A stretch of 5,435 bases of DNA from Verrucomicrobiota bacterium (GTDB lineage Bacteria; Verrucomicrobiota; Verrucomicrobiia; Chthoniobacterales; UBA10450). Positions 1 through 5,259 of the stretch are shown here, in pieces; position 1 is the stretch's first letter, and each line of letters starts with the position of its first letter. Both the position numbers and the translations under genes were made by a program. Under the pieces are notes generated by a model that searched no databases, was not told where the DNA came from, and was given only the letters and a program-made list of their open reading frames with translations. Location of the stretch: positions 1 to 5,435 of the forward strand of contig QHQU01000230.1 in NCBI GenBank assembly GCA_003219925.1, read 5' to 3'.

Positions 1-251
1 TGCAACCCGCGGCATTTTTGAAAACCGAACCGCACGACCCCATCGATACTATGCCAATCGCGCGCCATGAGAAATGGCGGCTCGAGTTGCCGGCGGCGTT
101 GTCGAAAAAGGTGCCCGCTGAGTGGATCTTTTGGGAGTCGGGCGTATGCGAGCCAGCGAGAATCCGTTTTGCCAGCGATGATGGGAGCTGGACGACGGAG
201 TATTCGCCGTTGAGCGGGCTGGGGGAGATCATCAGTTATGCAGCGCGCTAG
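1..251 (+). CDS. GspH-like minor pseudopilin, C-terminal part (5' truncated by window edge)
   Basis: The frame is open from base 3 to a TAG at 249-251 and has no convincing start, so this is the last ~82 residues of a longer gene. The visible part holds the segment EWIFWESGVCEPARIRF followed by WTTEYSPLSGLGEI. This matches the usual end of GspH/FimT-type pseudopilins, where a 'G-x-CeP' strand is followed by a 'y-x-PLtG' strand. GspH would be a minor subunit near the tip of the periplasmic pseudopilus. Its prepilin signal and N-terminal helix lie outside the window. Position supports the call: it directly precedes and overlaps gspI by 14 bp, the standard H-I-J-K order. It could also be a generic prepilin-like protein, since only the divergent C-terminal domain is visible. 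An internal TTG at 18 is not a believable start. Confidence 0.72.
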   Translation, partial: QPAAFLKTEPHDPIDTMPIARHEKWRLELPAALSKKVPAEWIFWESGVCEPARIRFASDDGSWTTEYSPLSGLGEIISYAAR

Positions 252-732
252 AAGTCGTCTGGAAGTGGCTTTGATGGAACACCAACTTCCAAGTGTGTTT
301 CACTTCAGCCGGCTAAAAGCCCGCTGGGCGCACCGGCAGGCATGTCTGTGTTCCCGAAAAGCATTTGCCCTTTACGAGGTGTTGCTCGGGTTATTGATCT
401 TCGCGGTTGGAATCATCGCGCTCGGGCGCGCGGTAAACAATTGCATGAATGCAAGTGTGTTAAGCGCGGATGACGCCCGGGTACGGGAGATTTTGGCGAA
501 CCGGATGGTGGAAGTCGAAACAACCCCTGGGCAACCGGACAAAGCAAAGGAATCGAAAATCGATACCGGATTTGGTATCATAAAACTGGTGCAGAAAGCT
601 GTACCCCAGGAAATGAAAGAAGAAGACGGGACCGAGCTAACCGGAATTATTCGAGTGACCTTAACCGCGAATTGGACGCGTGGCGGAGCCAAACAGTCGA
701 AAGCGATTGCATTTTATGTTTACCGGCTCTGA
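238..732 (+). CDS. gspI: Minor pseudopilin GspI
   Basis: A 164-residue frame ending at TGA 730-732. From residue 43 it reads FALYEVLLGLLIFAVGIIAL, a class III prepilin signal with Phe+1 and the key Glu+5 followed by a membrane helix. Residue -1 is Ala instead of the usual Gly. A compact C-terminal domain follows (ADDARVREILANRMVEVE, then TGIIRVTLTANWTRGG), as in GspI. GspI is a minor subunit that pairs with GspJ and GspK at the pseudopilus tip. The start is uncertain: ATG 238 (GGAG at 224-227, overlap with the gspH-like gene) gives a 42-residue leader, ATG 274 (GGAAG at 261-265) gives 30, and GTG 295 gives 23. All are longer than the typical 6-25 residues or at its upper limit. No short in-frame start exists just before RKA|F, and the intervening DNA is rich in inverted repeats, so the leader may be altered by an insertion. 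Confidence 0.85.
   Translation: MQRARSRLEVALMEHQLPSVFHFSRLKARWAHRQACLCSRKAFALYEVLLGLLIFAVGIIALGRAVNNCMNASVLSADDARVREILANRMVEVETTPGQPDKAKESKIDTGFGIIKLVQKAVPQEMKEEDGTELTGIIRVTLTANWTRGGAKQSKAIAFYVYRL
261..337. repeat. Cluster of short inverted repeats in the gspI leader region
   Basis: Three stems follow each other. GGAAGTGG (261-268) pairs with CCAACTTCC (282-290) with one bulge. GCCGG (308-312) pairs with CCGGC (333-337). Inside the second lies GCCC-GCT-GGGC (319-329). A smaller AAGTG/CACTT stem lies at 291-305 and an imperfect palindrome CAGGCATGTCTG follows at 337-348. The stretch lies between the gspH-like stop (251) and the mature pilin region (364) and encodes a leader sequence unlike a prepilin leader. 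It could be a REP-like interspersed element or remnant. The stems are seen directly; the mobile or repeat origin is inference. Confidence 0.4.
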
Positions 733-1519
733 AGATCAACAACGATGCTCGAGTTCTTTTCCGGGGAGCGCAGGCCGCGGGGTAGCGCACGCGTCTCGCG
801 TGCTGGTTTTGGCGTCTCGCCGAAACAATCTTTCAAAAAGTTTACGCTGGCGAGACGGCAGCGTCAGCACGAGAGACACGTGCGCTACCCGACAGCCTGT
901 GCTTCCCAGGGATATACGTGCGCGTGCTTTCACCCTCCTTGAGATCATGCTGGCGGTGATCATTCTCGGAATGATGTCGCTGGCGATTTATCGTTTTGTG
1001 CAAGCCAACGTTACCGCGATGCGGGTCTCGTCGGAAGCGGATGTGGTAGAAGCGCGCTACGATGGATTGCGCGAGTTGCTGTCTCAGCAGTTGCAAAGTT
1101 TGCCGCCGGGGACCGGTGCCCTGACGGGCGAACCGTTAAAGATCGAAGGGCATGATCGCGATGAGTTAAGCTGGGTCTGCCCGGCGGGCCCGGGACTATT
1201 GACGCGCTATGCGACGGGCGATTTTCAGGTTAGCCTTCGTCTCCGCCCTCACGACGCAAAAAGCCGGCAGCTCGATCTCGGTCTTTTGCGGAAACCAAAA
1301 GATGACACCGCTGTTTCAAATGAACACGAAACATGGGTGCGTCTGATCGACAATGTTGGCACTTTGCAAATTCGCTTTTTCGATTCGCGCTTAAATACAT
1401 GGGTGCAACGCTGGACTGACACGGTCACGTTGCCGCGTCTGGTCAAGGTAGTGATCGGTCGCACCGATGCGACCGCGCCCAAGGAAATCACCGTGCCGCT
1501 TGCACGAATGCCATTATGA
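716..1519 (+). CDS. gspJ: Minor pseudopilin GspJ with an element-derived 5' extension
   Basis: The frame ends at TGA 1517-1519. The prepilin signal is RARA|FTLLEIMLAVIILGMM, with Phe+1 at base 929 and Glu+5, followed by a membrane helix and a ~175-residue periplasmic domain ending TLPRLVKVVIGR...EITVPLARMP, as in GspJ. GspJ acts with GspI and GspK at the pseudopilus tip. The start is ambiguous. ATG 716 overlaps gspI by 17 bp but gives a 71-residue leader made mostly of a palindromic repeat (761-910). GTG 680 is longer still. GTG 899 gives VLPRDIRARA|F, a normal 10-residue basic leader and a 206-residue protein, a typical GspJ size, but it lacks a clear Shine-Dalgarno and lies within the right arm of the repeat. 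I think 899 is functionally plausible; 716 is given because it is the first ATG and is coupled to gspI. Residue -1 is Ala. Confidence 0.85.
   Translation: MFTGSEDQQRCSSSFPGSAGRGVAHASRVLVLASRRNNLSKSLRWRDGSVSTRDTCATRQPVLPRDIRARAFTLLEIMLAVIILGMMSLAIYRFVQANVTAMRVSSEADVVEARYDGLRELLSQQLQSLPPGTGALTGEPLKIEGHDRDELSWVCPAGPGLLTRYATGDFQVSLRLRPHDAKSRQLDLGLLRKPKDDTAVSNEHETWVRLIDNVGTLQIRFFDSRLNTWVQRWTDTVTLPRLVKVVIGRTDATAPKEITVPLARMPL
761..910. repeat. 150-bp near-palindromic interspersed element between gspI and gspJ
   Basis: Left arm 761-821 and right arm 849-910 are inverted copies, about 49 of 62 aligned positions identical by hand alignment with one single-base gap. The 27-nt loop (822-848) is A+T-rich. 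Best-conserved blocks are GGGTAGCGCAC, 13 of 15 bases of the next block ending CGTGCTG, and CGTCTCGCC beside the loop. It would fold as a long RNA or cruciform hairpin. Both arms translate to similar peptides in several frames (ARVSRA..VSP; STRDTCAT), which I recall as widespread in Verrucomicrobiota hypothetical proteins. That recollection is unverified. Length is exactly 50 codons, so the gspJ frame stays open across it. I see no transposase and no clear target duplication, so it resembles a REP/MITE-like non-autonomous element. Confidence 0.85.
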
Positions 1520-2415
1520 AGCCCTCGAAATCGCGCGGAGCCGCCCTTCTGCTTTCGCTGTGGGCTCTCTTTTTGCTGGCAGCCTTGGTCATGTCGTGGG
1601 CATTGAACATCGATTCGCGTCTTAACATCTCGGGGACTGAGAACCGGATTCTCGAGGCACAGGCGATGGCGGCCTCGGGTGCGGAAGTGGCGATCACTCC
1701 GACGATCAAACCGAATTCGCCGAACCTCGAAGGCAAGTTTGGGCCCCGCCAAAGTTATAGCGCTCGCATCACGGGCGAAGGCGGGCGTTTAAATATCAAC
1801 TGGCTGGTGGCCGGAGAAAATCCGGCGCGGATTGAAATGCTGCGGCAGTATCTTGAGGCAAAAGGCATTGATCTGAATGAGCGCGATCGGATGATCGATT
1901 GTCTGCTTGACTGGGTGGACCCAGACGATCTGGTGCGCTTGAATGGGGCGGAAGCGAGCGAGGGCTACCAACCGGCCAATGCATTATTGGTCCGGATCGA
2001 CGAGCTGAAGAAAGTGAAAGGATGGGAGGCTTTTACTTCGGCGCCGGGTTGGGATGATGAATTGACGGTGAACAGCACTGGACCGGTTGATTTGGCTTGG
2101 GCGCCACGCGACGTCCTGCGTGCTTTGCCGGGGTTTACTGATGCGATGGTCGAACGTTTTCTCCAGTTGCGGGCGGGACCAGATGGGAAGGATGGGACAG
2201 CTGATGACACCGTCTTCAAAAGCCTCGACGACATTCGTGCCGCGCTCGCACTTTCCCCGGAGCAATTTCGAAAGCTCAGTCCTTTCATTTCGTTCAACGA
2301 TTCCGTCTTACGAATCGTTAGCACTGGGCGGTCCAGCGACGTCACTCGTGTAATCCAGCTCGTCTTCCGCCGCGCCGGCACCACTGCGCAGCTGATTACA
2401 TGGAAGGAGTTTTAA
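1516..2415 (+). CDS. gspK: Minor pseudopilin GspK
   Basis: A 299-residue protein whose ATG overlaps the gspJ stop (ATGA), implying translational coupling; no separate ribosome site is obvious. It begins MKPSKSRG|AALLLSLWALFLLAALVM. This is a short basic leader, Gly at -1 and a membrane helix without Glu+5, the exception typical of GspK. Family landmarks follow: GEGGRLNIN near residue 93, DWVDPDD at 132-138, then EGYQPANALLVRIDELKKVKG, and TVNSTGPVDLAWAPRDVLRALPGF, equivalent to the 'NvNTA..evL.aLpg' segment of the helical domain. GspK caps the pseudopilus tip with I and J. Length is close to the usual ~310-330. An Asp/Gly-rich loop GPDGKDGTADD at 221-231 may bind Ca2+ (inference). Unlike gspI and gspJ, its leader is short and uninterrupted. 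Confidence 0.92.
   Translation: MKPSKSRGAALLLSLWALFLLAALVMSWALNIDSRLNISGTENRILEAQAMAASGAEVAITPTIKPNSPNLEGKFGPRQSYSARITGEGGRLNINWLVAGENPARIEMLRQYLEAKGIDLNERDRMIDCLLDWVDPDDLVRLNGAEASEGYQPANALLVRIDELKKVKGWEAFTSAPGWDDELTVNSTGPVDLAWAPRDVLRALPGFTDAMVERFLQLRAGPDGKDGTADDTVFKSLDDIRAALALSPEQFRKLSPFISFNDSVLRIVSTGRSSDVTRVIQLVFRRAGTTAQLITWKEF
2404..2409 (+). promoter_or_regulatory. Shine-Dalgarno AAGGAG setting the gspL start
   Basis: AAGGAG lies 5 nt before ATG 2415, inside the last codons of gspK. It supports 2415, which overlaps the gspK stop as TAATG, over the in-frame ATG 2400, whose coding sequence contains this motif. It is the clearest ribosome site in the operon. Confidence 0.8.
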
Positions 2416-3638
2416 TGAGCAAGTTCTTTCTTGTGCCCGGAGCGGAAGGATGGAATTTGATCAGTCGCCCCGCGGAAAACGGCAATTGGCGAGTGCGCGC
2501 GTTTCCTAGTTTGGACGATGCGGCGCAAACCTTGAGTACGGATGATGATGTCGTCCTGGCGCTGCCGATCTCGGCCGTGCTGGCGCAACGGATGCGTTTG
2601 CCCAGCGTGGAGGGATCGGAATTGCGCGAGATGGTTCGCATCCAACTGGAGAAGGCACTTCCCTTTTCTACTGAAGAAGTCACCAGTGATTTCGAGGTGA
2701 TCGAACAAGCCAACGGCGAGTGCGTGATATCTGCAGTAGCGGTACAAAATCAAAGGCTGACGGAAATCGCGGCACCCCTGTTGAATCGGCGGGTCATTCC
2801 GCGCGCCGTCACGGTCTATGCCGCACAACGTGTCGCCACCCACGCAGGCAAAGGCTGCGCTTTGTTCATCTACCCGGAATCGGGCGCGTTGGTCTCCGCT
2901 ATTTCTGAAAATGGTAAGCTTAGCTTTGCGCGCACGATTGATGGCGGCGTCGACGCGCTGCTCGAGCTCGAACTGCCACAATTGACGATGACGGCCGAGT
3001 TACAGGGTATCAGCGCGTCGTTTCAAAATGTGCTGGTAGATGAAAAATGTTTTGCCCTGCGTGGCAAAGTCGAGCAAGCGCTGGCGTCACCGACCGAAAT
3101 GATGGCGGTGGAAACGCCACCCGCATCCACCGGGCTTAATCTTCTTCCGCAAGCGTGGCGCGAGGAGCGGCAACGTCAGGTCCGGCGCGACCAATGGAAA
3201 AAGCGGCTGGTGGGAGCGGGAATTGCTTATGGCGCAATCGTCGCGCTGGCGCTCATCCACCTTGGTTACTTGAAATTTCGGACCCGACAGCTCGATCACC
3301 AGATTGAACGCGACGCTCCCCGCACCGTTTTTGTGCGAGCGGCCGCGAACAACTGGAAGGCGCTGGCGCCAGCGATCGATCCTCATTTTTATCCGATCGA
3401 AATTTTGCTGCACGTATTCGACAGCCTGCCCTCGCAGGATGTGCGCATCACTGCCTACAATCAGTCAGCCCGCCAGATTTCGATCGAGGGCGAGGCCAAC
3501 AAAGCCGCGCTGGCTTATCAGTTCGCGGACAAAGTCAAAAAACATCCGGATTTGCAAAATTTTACCTTCGATATGCAGTCGCCGCGGATTTTGCCGAATG
3601 ATCACGCTCAATTCCGGTTGGAGGGAAGACCGCGATGA
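2415..3638 (+). CDS. gspL: T2SS assembly-platform protein GspL (PilM-PilN-like)
   Basis: A 407-residue bitopic inner-membrane protein. Residues 1 to about 230 resemble the actin-like cytoplasmic domain of GspL/PilM: LALPISAVLAQRMRLP, then ELREMVRIQLEKALPFSTEEV, then a Gly-rich region. Residues 242-245 are NLLP within TGLNLLPQAWREE, the motif that opens PilN. One membrane helix follows at about 265-287 (LVGAGIAYGAIVALALIHLG), then a ~120-residue periplasmic part with a ferredoxin-like pattern (VRITAYNQSARQISIEGEA). GspL normally binds the secretion ATPase GspE inside the cell and GspM in the membrane and periplasm. The start at 2415 is chosen for the Shine-Dalgarno at 2404-2409. It touches gspK and overlaps gspM by ATGA. 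Family assignment is firm at the fold and order level; sequence divergence leaves room for the label PilM/PilN fusion. Confidence 0.85.
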   Translation: MSKFFLVPGAEGWNLISRPAENGNWRVRAFPSLDDAAQTLSTDDDVVLALPISAVLAQRMRLPSVEGSELREMVRIQLEKALPFSTEEVTSDFEVIEQANGECVISAVAVQNQRLTEIAAPLLNRRVIPRAVTVYAAQRVATHAGKGCALFIYPESGALVSAISENGKLSFARTIDGGVDALLELELPQLTMTAELQGISASFQNVLVDEKCFALRGKVEQALASPTEMMAVETPPASTGLNLLPQAWREERQRQVRRDQWKKRLVGAGIAYGAIVALALIHLGYLKFRTRQLDHQIERDAPRTVFVRAAANNWKALAPAIDPHFYPIEILLHVFDSLPSQDVRITAYNQSARQISIEGEANKAALAYQFADKVKKHPDLQNFTFDMQSPRILPNDHAQFRLEGRPR

Positions 3639-4186
3639 TTGCGCAAGTATTGCAACGAATGAATCGGCGTGAGCAGGTACTGGCCGGATCCGTGGCGCTG
3701 GTGGTGTTTTTGCTGGCCAACTTGTTTTTGTGGAGCTGGCTTTTGCGCACCATTGGAGATTCGCGAGTGGAAGTCGCGAAACGAAAACAAACACACAATG
3801 AGCAAACGGTTTTGCTGCGGGAAAGCGATCTATGGTCGAAACGCGAGCAATGGTTACGCGAGCACCAGCCGGTTTTTCACGGGGCCAGCGATGCCTCGGC
3901 CTTGCTCGATCAGCTCAAACAGATCGCCGGCAAACATAAGGTATTGATCGAAAACCCGGCTATTGGCAATAGCCCCACGGTGGGCGCGTATCAATCAGTA
4001 TTCGCTTCCATCGAAACCAAGAGTCCGTGGCCGCCGCTGGTTCATTTTCTTTACGACGTGCAAGCACCTGATGCTTTCATTGTTTTTGAGAGCGCAAATA
4101 TTGCCATCGATTCGAGTGATCCAACGCAAATGCGTGGTAAATTTAAAATCGCCCGCTGGTATGCACCGGCGAGTGCAACAAAATGA
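3635..4186 (+). CDS. gspM: T2SS assembly-platform protein GspM (PilO-like)
   Basis: A 183-residue protein with a short cytoplasmic start containing NRREQVL, one membrane helix at about 15-37 (VLAGSVALVVFLLANLFLW), a predicted coiled-coil stretch about 40-75 rich in charged residues (RVEVAKRKQTHNEQTVLLRE), and a periplasmic domain with SALLDQLKQIAGKHKVLIE and an alternating strand pattern near the end. This is the GspM/PilO layout, and length fits (about 160-200). GspM partners GspL and helps link the platform to the pseudopilus. ATG 3635 overlaps the gspL stop (ATGA); GGAGG at 3620-3624 lies 10 nt upstream. The 3' end overlaps the next gene by ATGA. The call rests on topology, motif and position, because GspM conserves little sequence. 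Confidence 0.82.
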   Translation: MIAQVLQRMNRREQVLAGSVALVVFLLANLFLWSWLLRTIGDSRVEVAKRKQTHNEQTVLLRESDLWSKREQWLREHQPVFHGASDASALLDQLKQIAGKHKVLIENPAIGNSPTVGAYQSVFASIETKSPWPPLVHFLYDVQAPDAFIVFESANIAIDSSDPTQMRGKFKIARWYAPASATK

Positions 4187-4830
4187 GAACCAGGCTTCTA
4201 ATTGTCGTTAGTCTGATGCCGCTGATCGCACTGGCAGACGATCCGTTGCCGAAGCGTCCGGATTTTAATCGTTATCAAGCGATGTTGACTCGTTCGCCTT
4301 TCGCCATCGCCACCGTTGCGGTTCCGAGCGCAACTCCTGATTTCGCCAAGGACTTGTTCGTCGCGAACGCAGCGCGCTCCGCCGATGGCGGGTTCGTCAC
4401 GATTGCTTCGGCTACCGACAAGAACCTTAAAGAGTACCTGTCAACGAAAGGGCAAAATGAACACGGCTTCGCCATCAGTGATATCCAATGGTCGGACCAG
4501 GTAGGCCAAACCAAGGTCACCATCACCAAGGACGGCAAATACGCGACGCTGACATTCAATCAGGCGCTACTTTCACAGGCGTTGCAGAATCCGAACCAGC
4601 CGCAAATGAACGCACTGCAACCGCAACCGCCGCTCTTCCCGCCCGGGATGCCGCAGCCGCCGCAACCTTACATAAAGCCGGCCCCGATTCCGTCCTTCCC
4701 GCCTACCTACCAGCAGGGCAGGCCAACTCAGCCGGGCCAAATCCGTCAGCGCGGCGTGATCCAGCGAAATCCAGTGACGCCAGCGCCGACGCCTATCGTT
4801 CCACCCCCGGACGACGACTCAGAGGAATAA
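4183..4830 (+). CDS. Exported proline-rich protein in the GspN/GspC/PilP position
   Basis: A 215-residue protein. MRTRLLIVVSLMPLIALA|DD is a likely Sec signal peptide with signal peptidase I site ALA; there is no lipobox Cys. Residues ~20-133 form a presumed beta-rich domain that begins FNRYQAMLTRSPFA, similar to the 'y..ii.RnpF' start of GspC/PilP homology regions, and includes TKVTITKDGKYATLTF. From residue 136 the chain is Pro/Gln-rich (LFPPGMPQPPQP, PTPIVPPP) and ends in DDDSEE. By analogy with pilMNOP order (GspL as M+N, GspM as O) it would be the periplasmic clamp that meets the secretin; this is inference. It differs from GspC in lacking a retained N-terminal anchor, unless the signal peptide is uncleaved. 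Coupled to gspM by ATGA. The proline tail may span the periplasm or bind peptidoglycan or secretin; I cannot tell which. Confidence 0.6.
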   Translation: MRTRLLIVVSLMPLIALADDPLPKRPDFNRYQAMLTRSPFAIATVAVPSATPDFAKDLFVANAARSADGGFVTIASATDKNLKEYLSTKGQNEHGFAISDIQWSDQVGQTKVTITKDGKYATLTFNQALLSQALQNPNQPQMNALQPQPPLFPPGMPQPPQPYIKPAPIPSFPPTYQQGRPTQPGQIRQRGVIQRNPVTPAPTPIVPPPDDDSEE

Positions 4831-4852
4831 CTATTGTCCCCAGTCGTCGTCC
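4809..4852. terminator. Shared stem-loop at the convergent stop codons (possible bidirectional terminator)
   Basis: GGACGACGACT (4809-4819) and AGTCGTCGTCC (4842-4852) are perfect 11-bp inverted repeats around a 22-nt loop that contains both stop codons. The two genes end at 4830 and 4831 with no spacer. Each arm encodes a run of Asp in its own gene (DDDS on +, EDDDW on -). No T-run follows on either strand, so intrinsic termination would be weak. The structure is certain; the role is inferred. Confidence 0.45.
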
Positions 4853-5241
4853 TCGGTATCGGGGATCCGATCCGGACCGGCCGAGTACAGGTCATATTTG
4901 GTGGGATTCTTTTGTCCGGGAGAGCGGTAAACGTAAGGATTACCCCAGGGATCGGTCGGAACTGCCTCCATGAATTGCTGCCAACGGGAAGGCCGGGGAT
5001 CGGTTGAAGGAGCAGTCACCAAGGCCTGAAGGCCCTGTTCGGTCGTCGGATAAAAGCCGTTGATCCCTTGATAGGCCAGGAGCGAAGTTTTAATTGCCTG
5101 AATATCGCCGGTGACCCGAACCCGCTTTGCTATGTCAACGTTCGGCGACATGAATTTTATCGCGGCGGCCAATAACAGTGCGATGATCGTGACCACCAGC
5201 ATGATTTCGAGCAACGTGAAAGCTCCTTGTTTTTTTCGCAT
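4831..5241 (-). CDS. gspG: Major pseudopilin GspG
   Basis: A 136-residue protein with textbook GspG features. Leader MRKKQGA is followed by FTLLEIMLVVTIIALLLAAAI (Phe8 as +1, Glu12 as +5, membrane helix). Then come GDIQAIKTSLLAYQ, GFYPTTEQGLQALV, VPTDPWGNPYVYRSPG and YDLYSAGPD, ending IPDTEDDDWGQ. The C-terminal acidic loop corresponds to the conserved Ca2+ site that stabilises GspG (family knowledge). Residue -1 is Ala instead of Gly. GspG polymerises into the periplasmic pseudopilus. It stands on the opposite strand from the H-to-N-like operon, which is unusual because gspG normally precedes gspH. It lies 18 nt after an upstream gene on its own strand, with no strong Shine-Dalgarno before the ATG. 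Its stop codon abuts that of the facing gene. Confidence 0.96.
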   Translation of the reverse strand: MRKKQGAFTLLEIMLVVTIIALLLAAAIKFMSPNVDIAKRVRVTGDIQAIKTSLLAYQGINGFYPTTEQGLQALVTAPSTDPRPSRWQQFMEAVPTDPWGNPYVYRSPGQKNPTKYDLYSAGPDRIPDTEDDDWGQ

Positions 5242-5259
5242 CAGAACTTAGACACCACG

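Noticed and set aside
342..344. ATG 342 as the gspI start giving a short leader
   Set aside because: It is out of frame with the pilin region. Using it would need a frameshift that the sequence does not demand, since longer in-frame starts exist.
751..920. Target-site duplication flanking the 150-bp element
   Set aside because: The bases just outside 761 and 910 do not match as direct repeats by eye, so no insertion footprint can be claimed.
745..942. Open frame of 65 codons on the + strand, and - strand frames at 736-963 and 842-1096, sharing ARVSRA/VSP or STRDACAT peptides
   Set aside because: They are translations of the inverted-repeat arms in other frames and do not carry any recognisable domain. 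They are useful as a marker of the repeat, not as genes.
1249..1752. 167-codon open frame on the - strand across the gspJ-gspK junction
   Set aside because: It is antisense to two well-supported pseudopilin genes, rich in Arg, Ser and Cys as expected of shadow frames, with no domain pattern.
2400..2402. ATG 2400 as gspL start (412 residues)
   Set aside because: The AAGGAG at 2404-2409 would then be inside the coding sequence. ATG 2415 has ideal spacing from it and forms the TAATG overlap with gspK.
2412..2981. 189-codon open frame on the - strand within gspL
   Set aside because: It is antisense to gspL, has no signal or fold pattern, and is explained by high GC content and codon bias.
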